Positions 12,276-26,000 of a stretch of 64,000 bases of DNA are shown one piece after another. The stretch is from Heliopora coerulea. Taxonomy: Eukaryota; Cnidaria; Anthozoa; Scleralcyonacea; Helioporidae. Under the pieces are notes generated by a model, which was not told the origin of the DNA, did no database searches, and saw only the letters and a program-made list of their open reading frames with translations. The DNA is taken from positions 1,239,501 to 1,303,500 of the forward strand of contig JASJOG010000020.1 in the NCBI GenBank assembly GCA_030142905.1. The letters are read 5' to 3'. Made by a program: the position numbers and the translations under genes. Every line of letters starts with the position of its first letter. Positions within the stretch are counted from its first letter, which is position 1.

Positions 12276-14084
12276 TTAGTGAACTATCCTCCAAAGCACC
12301 AATAACATACTCAACGACAGTAGCAAGCTAGTTTGCTGAATGGCGCTACAAGATGAAGATGGCGGGCGAATCTCAGGAGTGGTTCTTGCCCATGATAACA
12401 CGCCTTCACAGTTTGTTGGCTCGATGTAGAAATCCCTTGCAGTTTCGTTTACAATTGGTTTTCCATGGTCATCAACGTTAATCGTCCGAAAGTCTTTCAT
12501 TGCAGTTCGAGCTGCTCTGACGAAACTCGAGTCGTCGCTCATCATTAAGTCAAATATACAGGATTTATAGTAGAATCCGGTAAGTTTAGCGGCCCGGCAT
12601 AATCGCCGTGCTCGCGAATGCCTCTGCCTCTTGACCCTTTTGCTTAAGATGTCTTTCGTGTGAGAAGTAATTAGGCTGTTCAGCCGTGGCACTTTGTCCA
12701 AATTCATTCGTTCTATTCTCGGACAACCTCTCTGGCATAAGCCTATAGTTTTCCTTCGCATGAGAGCCTGCGGCACTCTCAAGTGTACAGTTAAATATTT
12801 CCCCACCTGACGAATAATAATCCTTGTTTTTAACCGACAAATATCCAACTGGACCAGTCGTCCTTTTACTAGTTGGCGTATTCTTGTCGGGCAGTCGTCA
12901 TCACTGCTACTTTTCGTTCCGTCCGTGAACACAGCAGGCAGTGAGAAGCTTTTGGCTTGGTAGGTTTTCTCCTTGATGCACTTTCGTTTGTACTCTTTCA
13001 CGATTACTGTCACCTGTAAATAGAACAAAAGGGGGATCAGTGCGTCTTGGAATTGGTACATGGGACTTGGCCACAACTCATCGCCACTCGCGTGTCTCTT
13101 TCCCTGCGATACGATCTCTTGAGCGATTAGACAGCCACTAGCTGTGAGGAATAAACAAAGAAACGCGGACGAAATAAATATGCCAGTGAAAAGGGATGAC
13201 AAAACACAATGAGCAAGTTAGAATAAAAGCGCGTATTAATCAGAACGATTAGAACTGTAATCAACCTAATTGTAGATCAGATAAAACATTAAACAAACGG
13301 AACACAAAGCAAACGCCAATCTCATCAAAATTGCCTAAACGGCTCCCATTACGCTCGAACGAAATCACCCGTCATGATAATGAATTCAACACACGAACTG
13401 GAGCAGATACGAATGGAGATAGGTATATTAGTTGGGAACGGTCAAGCTTGAAGTATCTCACTATACCTTGCTTGTTGCAGTTGCTCTGGATCCATTATGC
13501 AGTGGGATATTTGTTACTTGAACAGTGAGATGACGGTTAGCAAATAGAGGCCATGCTCCGGGAACAGAACATGTGTGTCTGTTATCATCAAAGGTTCGTA
13601 AATGTGGATCACCAAACAAACCGCAGATTTTGTATTTTGGTTCATACTTCGGTCTTCCACACACTGGCGGCTCGGGATCTACCTGAAATACCATTCTTTT
13701 GAGATCATCGATTGTGTCTACTGTTTCATTCCACGTTAAATTCATACTCTTGCATCTGTTTTCCTTCATATGTGAAAGAAGAGATATGCCTCCTTGAAAG
13801 TTTAGATCAGTCCGGCAAATTTTTTCCAACGGTTTGACACAACGTTCGAACTGGTTGAATACAGCACACCAATGTCGGTCGCTTATTAGTTTCCCATCGA
13901 ATGGCGACGTGAGTATATTGTACTCCTGGTTACATGCAGCACATAAGTCCATCGATTGCTGGCTGCTGGGGTCTAGAGGAAAGGCATCTACGCTCGAAAA
14001 TGAAGCAACTACAATCAAAATGACAAATACAGTGCGGACGAAGGGTTTAACTTTAGTTAATTTCAGGAGAAAGCAATTCACCAT
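12276..14084 (-). CDS. RGM: Repulsive guidance molecule (RGM/hemojuvelin family), complete CDS in two exons
   Basis: RGMs are GPI-anchored BMP co-receptors that also bind neogenin. Coding exons are 14084-13467 and 13013-12276. The intron (13466-13014) runs GTATAG...TTTACAG in phase 0, giving 451 residues, close to vertebrate RGMs. The ATG is preceded directly by an in-frame TAA. Order seen: signal peptide (hydrophobic core about 17-30), Cys-rich N-domain (C48-C111), then CGLFGDPHLRTFDD with the GDPH self-cleavage motif at 158-161, and the vWF-D-like segment TCSVPGAWPLF..LTVQVTNIPL. Exon 2 continues with TVIVKEY, YQAKSFSLPAVFTDGTK, IIIRQVGKYLTVHLRVP and GLCQRGCP, then a basic stretch with RVKR (332-335) and RARR. 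FYYKSCIFDLMMSDDSSF follows, and a C-terminal hydrophobic tail (SLLLSLSMLLVLW) is typical of a GPI signal. There is no RGD motif where vertebrate RGMA has one. The family call is firm; orthology to one vertebrate paralogue should not be assumed. Confidence 0.93.
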
Positions 14085-17000
14085 AATTTATGTATTCGAC
14101 GTTTAAAGTCCGTTGTATTAGGTCGTCAAAACCAATCGTTCTTTGCAGCCGAAATTGAACTCTAGGCGACTTGTAGGAGTATCGAACGACTTTATATCCC
14201 AGAGAATCCGTAGTTAGATTCGCCGAGCCGAGCATCTTTGCTTCGACGCGTCGCCTTTCATAATACAAGACCCGGACGTCCTCGGAGAATATCGAGTCCC
14301 TCGGAATTGACAGAACGAGGTGTTGCTCGACGACACAACAAAATAGCCTTGGAAATGAATCAATTCAACTATCAATCAGGAAATTGACAGACTCCCAATT
14401 AACAAAAACGCCTTGTCAGTAAAACACGCCTACTTCTGATCTTTATCGTGCCCCCTTTTTACGTCTTCGACTTGGGACTTTCACTTCGCCACTGCGGCCA
14501 CGCGAAAGCTCTTGGCTTGCTCTCTCGCCCAGAGATCAAACTAAATAATGACAGACGAAATATCGGTTGAGTATGCTTTATGGTGGGAGACGAAGACCCC
14601 TGGTGGTAATTCCCTTCCTCTGTCTAAGCAATACAGCTGTCAGGCTCATATCGTCTTGCCGATTTCACAACTCTTTCGTGATTGGATCACAGCACGGCCA
14701 CGCAAGACCTACAGGCAATGGTCTATAAACAATCTCTACCGGCCAATCGCCTCCTAGGTAATATACTTAAATTTTTATGTAATACAATCGCTCTTCACTC
14801 CACGCATACATACTCGGCGAGTTCACGTTACGATTGGCTTACGCCTCCCTCGATTTCCATAGCTTGGCGGGGTACCGGATTTTTTTGTCTTCTGAGTGCT
14901 GTTTATGAATAGTTTTTAGCATGCTAACAGGTTCCTTACCCACACTGCCCTAATCACGTCAACTATTAATAGTATCCCCAGCGATAAACGGCGTATTATC
15001 GCGGATGCTTACGCGGTTAAACCTTAAATGTTTGCCCATTCCGCCAACATTCAGTTCTCGAAATCGATCCGCAACTGCAAGCTGTTCTTCTTAAACAAAG
15101 GTGAAACTTATAAACGTAGGTTGGAGACATGGTGAACCTGTCCGAAGCAATTACACGCTTCTGTACCCACTTTGTTCGCGAGATACAACAAACATTCGGG
15201 GATAAGAATTGGAGGAGAGAATAGGCCGTGTTGACTTAAACCGCTTAAGCCGTTTCGCAAATCCACCCCTCAAGAATCCACGCGTCTTATTCTTCTTTAC
15301 ATAGCGTGGGTGAAAGAGCCCTTTAATGACAACGAAACGCTTATCTTTAAAATAAACATTGAATTAGTGACGAGATGCCATTATGTGGTGGCCTAGGCAT
15401 GGGCAAATTTACAAATTAGCATAAATTTGTTATCTCATTTTCAACCAACCACTAACCTTATCGTCGTCTTTCTTCTTCTCTTATGTCCCGAGTTCTTTCG
15501 TCCAGTGCTTATGTTTGTTCGTCTCGACGCTACTGGAAATGGAAAAACGAAACAGTCTCAAACCGACGGGTGAGAAAGCAATTAGATCTTCCTCATCACT
15601 CTGTCCCAGTGTGATCAAATAATATATATTAATGATTTATTTCGATGCTATTGTTCCCAGACATCCGCAATAAGAAACGTAGCGTGAGGTTCTTCCGCAA
15701 TTTACTCTCCAAACACTATCTAACTCCTAGTTCTTTACTACGGAAGAATGGGCCCCAGTGGAGTACCTCATGACCTATTGTTATATCCCAAACCCTTGGA
15801 AAAGCACCAAATTCAACCTCCCGTGAAGGTATTTTTACCGAGATTTTGGAAATAGAAGTTTACAAATTAGTCTCAACGAGGAAACTCTTTTCCCGATTGG
15901 CAATAACAACAGTGCTTTCGTAATTGATGCTGTATTGATGGCTAAGTGACCTGTCAAAATGGACAAGAGCGTAACGTGCAATCTCCTGATACCTTACTGG
16001 CGAAACTAGTTCAAAGTTTCATCACATTCGACAAATCTTCCATCAATTTGGCTCGAGCTTCTCCGTTTGCCGAGTTTCCAACAAATGCTGCGTTAGCAAA
16101 GTGACCGCCTGAAGTAGCGAAAACATTTTTAATTGTTCGATTCCTTTTCTTTTTAATCGATGAATCACGTCGAGCCTCGCATAATGTCTCACAGGTTTTT
16201 GTCTACCGATCACGAAGTGAACACCTAAATGTCAGCTGTTTCTTGTCTGTCAGAACACTTGAGTTTTGAGTTGATACCATGGTTCCGTGACAGAAATGAC
16301 ATGAAGCTGTTGTTGTATCTGCGACAACCTAAGGCTGTTGCGAATCAAAACCAACAGCTTTGATCAAATGCATCACTAACCAACACAGCATTTTTCTTTT
16401 CTAATTTGAAGTAGTGATTCATCAGTCACTTTTCCCCGCCTTCGAATTTTGATAATTTATAAGATCACCGGAAGCCTTCACCTCCGCATATTTCAACTTT
16501 TCATCCACTTAATTTCGCCACGTCCAACTTGTTCGCATGGTCGCATAACCAACAGGTTGTCTAAAGCCGCTAATTTTATGGTAAATGCAACCTGACTATT
16601 CATTTTGTTTCTTGATGCATTGCTCACTTATAATTGCCCCAAATTTTGTTTGTCTAGATTTAGAAACCTTTCGTTCTTCGTGTTAAAATAATGCTATTAG
16701 AATGGGAGATTTTATGCCGCGCGCTCTTTGTCTTTTCTGTGTGGTCTTACTGGTGCTAATTAACGATGTTCGAAATTTTGAACAAATAGCCGAAATATTT
16801 CCTGTATGTTGCTTGCTGACCACTACCGGATTTTATAAACTGACGTTGGTTTGTACTCGACGTTTGAACTAAGCGGCCAGGAATCCCTAAAAACGCGACC
16901 AAAGAAGCCGCAGTGAGGTAAAACGTATTAATGCAGAAATGGATCTCATTTCATCAGTGATTGACGAATATCCATGCATGTTCACAGATCGTCAGTGATT

Positions 17001-20000
17001 GGGAAATGTCTATTATCATGGCTATTGGTAGCTATGGCAAATAAAACATATATGTTTATAGGAAAGGTTTCTTAAACAGACACTAATTAGCTTGGTCTTC
17101 TTCCTTTTTTGTTTATTTTTTTCTCTTCGTTTTGAGTTTTCCTGACAAAAGTGGTCATTTGATGTGCGAGACCAAGGGACGGATTTAATAGGAGAAAATC
17201 CAATCATTTACCTATGTTGTGCAATGGGAACGGTTTCTTAATTTAAATGGAAGTGCAGAGTTCTGAGTACAGGTGAGATCTGATGCGCGTGACCGAGGAA
17301 TATCAATTTTTCGTTGAACTGACAAGAGTATGTTTGAAAGCATCCCGTACATTGTTGGGGGCTCTTAGTGGCATTAATATCAGGCAGTGGTACATGGATT
17401 ATTGTACATCCATTTATGTGCTTAAGCAGGAAATTTTGTGACAAAGAAATTGTCCATGTCAACTGGAAACGAGGCAACCAATTTACGCTAAACCACTAAC
17501 CTAACGATTGATCAGGGAAAATGGAGTCTCCTTTGTACAAATAAGACAAGGTTCTAGGCTTAGATGTTTTCTACGATATGCTCTTTTGTGCAGTATTATG
17601 ACACAGTACATCACATGTCTCCCTGCTACATGAGAGGATGGAGTTCGTTAGTTTTTATCTTGTCTCAGCTATGCTACGGATATCGTTCGTGGCTGGTTTC
17701 TTCCATATTCACCTTCAGAATGCGTTGAACTTTCAACTCCGAATAAAACATAATAGCGCACAGGTATTTCTAGTGAACGTTGTTGAAACGAAGAGTCAAA
17801 TGTTTATGCTTTTGGGAGTTATCGTTTTTTATTGAATGTTCTCGTAGTTTCCTTTTAAACGGATATCTAGTTTAAAATCATCTCGACATAAGTAAAGTAA
17901 ATCACTAATGATGAATTTCAAGGAGTCTTAATCTTAAAACCTTGAGTTCTCGTCAGCATGGGTATAATATACTTGTTTTCACATTTTATCGCTACGTTGT
18001 TAAAAACCGAGTACATAGTTGGGATGCATACCGCCGATACCCCGGGCATGCACGCATGGACCAATACTGAAAGATTATTCCAAAGAAATAAACCGTGTAA
18101 TCCTTTCCCTGATAATGTCCGTTCATCTGTCCATGAAGTGCTTTTGATGAGCTAGCTTGCCCCGCATGTTTAATGTCGAGGTTTTAAATTTCAAACGTTT
18201 TGTCAGGTGCGCGTTCGTTCTATGATGATGTGTGTATACTTGCATGTTCCTTATCGTTGAAACTGAATACTTGCAAGGGCTTTAATATAGATGTATCTAC
18301 ACTTACATTTTTCAAATCACCTTGTCGCCGTTATCAGCGTTGGTTGTGAATGGATTCAGTAAGTTTGTAGGTATGGAGAATTCAGAATGATTTGTGGAGG
18401 TCAATTTGAAAACTTGGGCGCGATTACTTTTTCTTTAAGTAAAGTGATCGCTCCTGTTATTCGAGAGTAATAAATACGTCCTCAATTGCATTACTGTATA
18501 TTTATTTAAGAAGACAATTCTGAACACTTACAAGTCCCAGGCGTTATTCATGTGCTGTCTTGATCAAGTTACTTTAACTGTTGACTAACTCCCTTATATT
18601 ATTTAGTTTCCTTAAGATGAGAGTCTCAATCAGAACGTCGATCGTTTTCTTTGTCAGCTTCACCTTTGATTGGTTAATTGCCTTGTCTGATGTAGGCAGC
18701 GACCAATCAGAATAAACATTTAAGTTACAAGCTTGCTTTTGATTATAAAAAAGTGATATTACTAAAGTAAGAATTCCCCAGCTTGTTGCGTGCCATAACG
18801 TAAAGTCAGCTTCTTGTTGAGGAAAGAGTTGCTGCGAAGCCAAGATAAAGAGTATGCAAATGAGGATTAGTTTTTGTGATTGTCAGTTCGTGTTAACATC
18901 GTTTCAACGCTATGGCAGTTGTGAATTTTTACAACATCTGGCTTTAGGGTGTATAAACATGAAGACCTGAGTTTCCTTTGTAGTTAATGGCAACACAAGC
19001 GATCGTCTCGACATATTTGGTGTTGATTTGGTGCCAATGAATACTATAAATGGAGAAGCAAACCGCAGTTCTTTGTTGAAGGTCGAAAATAAGGATCCAA
19101 ACGAATGGTTTTTCTTCAACTGCGATATAGGCCTTCAAGAGATACGTAAATTGATCTTGTGCGAATATTGGACACACAGTTTAACACATAATAATACTTC
19201 AAGTGCTTTATTTTGTTTTTACTGAATTTTCTTTAAAAACCACGATTAACCTGCGGGGCTTTAAAAGCGCATATCTCTCTGGATATTGGAAACTATATCC
19301 CCAAAATATTCGCGTTAAAACAACAACTTCTCAAAAGCGTACTATTTGCCGGCAACGATTCCCACAAAGATTTGAAAACTTGACAGACTTGGTGGATCTG
19401 ATAGACGTGTGCGTGCTTGTTGACACGGAGGATCAACTAGCTTTTTGTGAAGCGGTTCATGAATCACCCCAGCTCCAGCTCCGAAAATAAGCGCCAATTT
19501 TTTTTTTTCTCATTTGTAGCAACTCCTTGAAAATGCACTAGGTATGCTATCAGGCAATTCGACATTATCTTAAGAAATTAAGTGTGTTAGTTCGTGTTGG
19601 AAGTCTTTTTCCTCCATAACGGATTGTTTTTGATGCCAGAGCTTAAGAGGTTGGAGGAAAAGAAGTCATCACAGAAATTATGCATCTGTTGTTAAAAGTT
19701 AGTAAAAATCTGTTGAAAAGGATTCCACGCTTGTGGACAATTATGAAGTGAAGGTCTACTCACCCGCATAGTTTACCAGTATTCCTCTACACTTCGCCCG
19801 CTCATATTGTACTTATTGCTTACGATATGAGCTCCGGTATTGTATCGCATATACAAACACGAACCGAAGGCAAGCGAATGTTGTAAAGTACTTATGACAC
19901 GAAAATATGTAAACAATCATATTCTTTAAAAATAGCGAAGATTCCAACGATCTTATCCGAGAAAATGGCTCGAAACGTTCATATAAAACAGGAGTTGTAT

Positions 20001-23000
20001 GCTGTATCACATTCACAACAACTCGTTAAACTTTAAATTCTTTTGGTTTCTCTTCATGAATTGTTAATAACTATTATAGAGATTATTACCTCATGGGAAG
20101 TAATTTATGGACAAGTTGGTGATATGCCAGAAATCCAACGAGTGATCTGCGTTTATCCACGTGTACCGAGATTTTCTCTGTCTAGTGTCAGTGTTTACTT
20201 TCTACGTACTGAAATTTTCTCAGTCCACGAAAGTATGAGAAAGTCGAGTTGCATGAAACACTTCTACTCGTGTGAATAAGTAGTTTGTTTGTTGTTTTGT
20301 TTTGGGGTTTTTTACCGGTAAATCATGACTATGTATGTAATGAACGGATGCCATTCTGATATTATTTTTTAACGTTTTGTGAAAGTCGCGTATGGTGGGG
20401 ACGAGCGTTTATTACCCCCTGAGCGCATGCGCAGCAGAGGTAGAGTAGTCGGTTTGTCTGTCATTCTATCTACAGCACGAGGCCCTGGGTACGAGATTGC
20501 ACCACCGCACAGGGCATGCGTTCCACAGAGCATTTCTTGTTAAACTAGTAACGGTTGACGTTGACCAGTGAGAGAGAAACGCGTTTTTTCTTCTTTTTTT
20601 TATTTTTTTTTCAAATCATTTCAACGCAGAGGCTAATCAGTCTGTGTTATAATTCTAAAAAATGTTCATATTTACTGAGAATAAACCTTATTTGTTGACA
20701 ACAAGCATAGACAAAAGGTGAAGCAATATTATGCCACAGAATTTAGGACTTCGTTTTCTAGTCCTCCGAATTTACGTAGTCTCTTTTCGGAAAGGATCTG
20801 ATCACACGCGTGACATGCATGTAAAGGTGGCAATTGGAGGACAGAAAATAAGGTCTTAAAATGATATTATGCGTACAATGAAAAATCCGAAGAGTATCTT
20901 CATCGGGCTTCACTTCCCCAAATATTTCACGATCTAAACTTTCAGGAAATATAAGAAATCTAAGGAAATTTGAAACGGTTTTAAGAACATAACCATAATT
21001 AGCAAAAGTCTAATGAAACGTACGATATATTAAACGATAAGAACATTTTAATAGTCGTAAATCTGCTTCAAGTTCGCTATCCACGTAGTTCGGTAATCTT
21101 GACGCCAGTCTGACTCTTCCTAATTTCACTTGCATTATGTATTTACTAATAACTCTCTTCATTGAATTAGCGAAAGGCCTCGACACCAGCAATATGCTAG
21201 TATTTTTTTTTTTTAACTCAATCTATTATTTATCTAGACATTGGACATGTGTGAAGGACTTTAGGACCTTCAGGACTGGTTGTTTAAGGCGTCTGTCATT
21301 AATTTTGCGGCTCGTCCATTTCCTCTTTGATCTAGGGTTTTCGATCCCAGTTTTTGTAAGAAGCAACGTAAACATACAGTACCTTATATGTACCACTGCA
21401 TATAGCTTTAGTGGCTCTGTTCTAGAGTTCTATAATGCACCACTTGTCGAAATTTTGGCGGACATTGGCACAGCCTAGTCGGAAGCTGTTTGTTGGTTAC
21501 AACGCAATACATCGATTACATTTTGAATGTCAATGGTGTGATTCACTGGCATTTTTTTTTTCAAAGTCTCGTTTCTCTTGGAATGATTGCTCGTACTGAA
21601 CTCGGACTTTCTCTGTAAACCGAGTCGTACCAGTCATGAGAATATGAATAACAACAATGCAATGCATGTCGTGAATGACCTGATAGTGTCTTAGAATGGA
21701 TCTAAAACGGTACCTGGACAAGGTGAACTTTTGATTTCTGACGCGCAAGTGTGTGTATGATATAGAAATTGCGGGGGTCTTCAATCCCCGGTGCACACTC
21801 CCCGTACCTGCTGTATCTACGGGTCTACGGTAACTCAAGATACCGTTTTCGATTTTACAAACTAAGCAACGGCTGAATTATCGATTATTAGCCAACATAC
21901 AACTATAATATTGATGACATTGAACTTCGCAGCTTAAAATATATTTCGTGGTTGAACATTCGATGTTAATCACCTCACGGAATACACAAACGGGAAAAAA
22001 TCCCGATAATTCCATGTCAGTTATGGAACATATGGAGAGTTTCTTCGATAAGACATTTATGATGCCGAAGTATTTCGATCGTTGTGAAAATCAATTAAAA
22101 TCACTCATATATTACAAGCTGCAATGTTAGATTTTATCTAATCTGTTCCCATTTCACCAACTTGCGGGGTAGAACTCAGTGAACTTGAGTACAGTGTAAA
22201 CCTTTCTAAACCAAACCTTCGAATCATTCTATATTTATAAATTTCCATTGATTTCAGCCAGAAACAAACCTTTTATACAGCTTGTGTAGATTGTACTATT
22301 CTCAGTATAAAAGTACAATTACCTACCCTGATTAGATACGTGCGAGTGTTAACGGCTCAGTATGATACCATATTGACTATCGCTCAAGTCAAGAGATTTC
22401 GCGTAATGGTTTAAGCATCTTCGCTTGAAAACAAACATCTTATCGTGGATAAGCCTGCATGTCCTGACGAAACAAGGCTGTGATAACAACTATATCTTGT
22501 ATTCGCTATTATAATCTCCCTGGTGCTATCGTTCTTTAATTGAACGTTTGTTTTTGGGTTTATATCCATTTAACAATCCTAAGTGTATTTCAGAGTCTCT
22601 CACTTCTTATATAAACTAAACTCGGCACAACAAAGCGCTCGTCCTTCTAGCTTTTGTGCTGCTGTATTTTCGTATTTACCTGCGTTGGAGCTGGCTGTTA
22701 ATATCCTTGGTACTTGTCAGTATAGAATATAGATATCTCCAGATTTGATGGCACACCGTTAAAATAAAGTTCACGAACCTCCACGTGAATTCAATGGCAT
22801 CGTTTGTTAACTAATGGCAAGCCATTTTCTACTGTCTTGTGCGGTTGAAAAACATGTAATTTAACCCTTCCTTCTTGAGTCCTTGACAAACGTAATTCAC
22901 ATCTCTTGGTGACGATAGATGTTTCCTTTACGTCAGTTTCTACCAAAGGATAGACAGTACTCGGCGAAGTATTAAGTCACTGTCGTTTCATTTCTCAGGT

Positions 23001-26000
23001 AGATGATCTGTCTCGTACTAGTATTTTAAAAGAAGGAATCCATCTGTCTTTTTTGAGAAACCAGATGTATTTACATGAGTCTTGTGTTTTCGTTCAGGCT
23101 AATACTATTAGTAATAGCGATGTTTGTCAATCCTGGTCACGTTTATCAGCAGGGCTATAATTAGCACCTACCTTGGGGATTCCAGGAGAAACGATTGAGC
23201 GGGTCGTTAAAAGGTTGAAGATTTATAGAAGCTGAACGATACTTTCAAGAAAAGAGCAGCTTTCGTTTCAACCTCCGTGTGCTGCGCATGCCTCTGTGTA
23301 AGTAGACGTATTCTATCTTCCTTTCTCAGAGCCGACATGCGTTCTGCGCTAACCAACGTTAGGTCCTCCTTACGTTTTTTCAAATTATTTTCGAATACAC
23401 AAGCACTTATCTTATTGATTCATGAATCTGTTGTCTGTGTTATCGACAATGGAGTGGGCCGACTTCGAAAGGCGATGAGTAATCACTGGTTAAGTGTGGT
23501 TTTGTCACCGATCTGGATAAATAAAACAACACTTGGACTGTTGCTGTTCGAACTTTTCCATTCTTTTGGATGACAATACCCTGGTCTACTGTTTCAGATT
23601 GACAAAAAGTTGCATGCCGTTAGAAGCTTGGATTCGAGATTTATCGCATTAATCCGGCAGCAAGAGGGCCTAAGCGGCTACACATTGAACCTCCCCTGAA
23701 GATGCCCTTTTAAGTTGTTTTGAGGTAATCTTGGCGCTCGGTTTGGTAATGTAAATAGGAGATGCTCATGGGCAGGAGAATCAAAGCTGTTCTTGAGATC
23801 AATTCTTGTAATCTGACACGAGAATTAAGGATGAATGGAAGCAGGAACCCCTACGATGGCCACACATGGTGTGGGAAAGCAGGGCGTGTTTACAGGAGAA
23901 ACGCAGTCGACACGCGTCCCTACCTACCGAAGTCGCAAACGCTCTACCCTTCTTGGAATGCTCTTTTCAATTTTGGGTAGAATTTCTGGTACCTCTAACG
24001 ATTAACTGTGTCACGTGAAAAACAGTTTCTACGTCATTTCTTCACCCTGTTTGGATACCCTTATGTGCGGTATCCGAGAAACGAAAGCGTATTTATAATA
24101 AAGTACATTCTGATCTTCTCTTTGTCAACTTATAGCTTTGTTCCGTGTAAGCCACCTCGACGCCATGAGGAATTTCTAGACTTTTTTTCAGGCCACACAC
24201 AGCATTTGTCGCCGGCGTGTGATTCGTCAAATTTGCGTAGAAGTGACAAGTTCTGGAGTACCCGTCGACCGCCAAATCACTTCAGGTGGCAGCCGTTTGA
24301 TTTAACACGATCAGTTCAAAGATCCACTCTAGTGTCACCATTTGTTCCTGTTCGTAGTTTTTTCACGCGTCCGCCATCTTGACACCCATGGGCTTAAGAC
24401 ACAAGTGGGCTCAAGTGAGAAGAATCTTGATCCTCTACTAGCAAGCTAAAGAAGAGACCGAACTTCGAAATCAACACAGCCCTGTGCCAGGGAAAGCAAC
24501 AGAGTTCCTAGTATGCATTTTTTAGGTCGCATGACTGCCTGCACCTCTTTCACCCGGTGACAAGCGGAAAAACTTTTTATTTAACCATGAGTTAAAAATA
24601 TGACGCAAAAAAAGTTTGTTGGTGCGGCGTAGTGCCCAGATCTCGTGGGCTGTAGTTATCGAGAATTAAAAATCCTCACCATCACATGTCGCCAGGAAGA
24701 CAATATTGGCGACTGGATTCTCGGTGTGGACGAGGTCAGATATATCCATTGCTCCCTTTCTTGATTTTTATACTCGAAATTTGGGTGCAGCCGCCGAACT
24801 GTTCTAAAATCGTGATATTTCTTGTACGGCGGTGAAATATTCAGTTCACCATTTAAGTCATAAAAATCCAGAAAGATTCAGGAAGTAATACCCATTTAAA
24901 AGGATTATAGCGTGCTTGAGCCAACAGGAATCCAAGTGCATATTGCAGTTAAACGCTTGAAATACTAGCGGTGCCGAAAAATTTTGACTTACAGATTACT
25001 GTCATCCTTCACCGAAATGCCAACCACCGTTGCCGAAGACAACAAAACACTTGGTTGAATTCTGGCCAGGGTAAAGCATAGAGTTATTTTTCGGGAAGCC
25101 ATAGACACAAAACACCAATAAGCGGCGCAAAATCGCATTACGTGGGGGAAGAATGATGTGGACAAAGATCACAGAGATACAATCTAGCGCAGGCAGTTCA
25201 ATAGCAAACTAAGGCCAGATTTTCATGTAGTTGCTAAGATGGTTCAAAAATAAACCTTCAGCCATCAGGTCCAGAAATTGTGCTCTTAGCAATCTACGGA
25301 AAACTGTCGTTGGAAGGTTTCGCTTGTTACAGGGAGAACTGTATACATCATGACTTTGTCTGTTCGGCGGATGGCTCACTGGTATATGTTTACCGTGGAA
25401 GAGGATATCATAGACTCAATGACTTTATCGAAATGGTGCAAACCATCAAGCTGCCACCAATCTCTGGATTTCTTTTTGAGTGATGACATTGCCGACGATT
25501 TGCTGAGTTAATTTAGGAAACATTCCACCAATAGTTCATCGCTGAACTTATTCTGAGGTATCGCAACCACTGCGGTGATTATATGAAACCAAGCTTAAAA
25601 CATCGCTATGTAAGGTCAAAAGGATTACCTTTTGTTAGAGTGCGCCAGGGCAAAGAAACTTCACACAAACTTGAGATCACCTAAAACCACCTCTTGGGAC
25701 CGCGGCAGATCACGCAACGAAAACTCAATTTAAAGTTGGTCGCAAAAATGATTTTGTACGTTCATGAACGAAAACGTAATTTAATGATCGATTTAACCTC
25801 CAGCAAATAACTCTTGAAAAGAAATGGTTAAAATATTTTACTTACATTTTGTGGCGTCGTGCTAATGATTGTGGTAGAAATATACACGCACGTTAAGATA
25901 TTTGTTGTCTCGCCTTTGCAACGACAGATTAAAAGCGAAAGCTTATCGCACCTAACTAGGGAAAATTGTTCTTTGGATTTACGTGCATTGTTCATGCCAT

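Noticed and set aside
14053..14268. N-terminal extension of RGM on the minus strand
   Set aside because: It is in a different frame, and an in-frame TAA lies directly before the RGM start codon.
24008..24382. 124-codon open frame on the plus strand
   Set aside because: No domain, no coding-like periodicity by eye, and no neighbouring exons.
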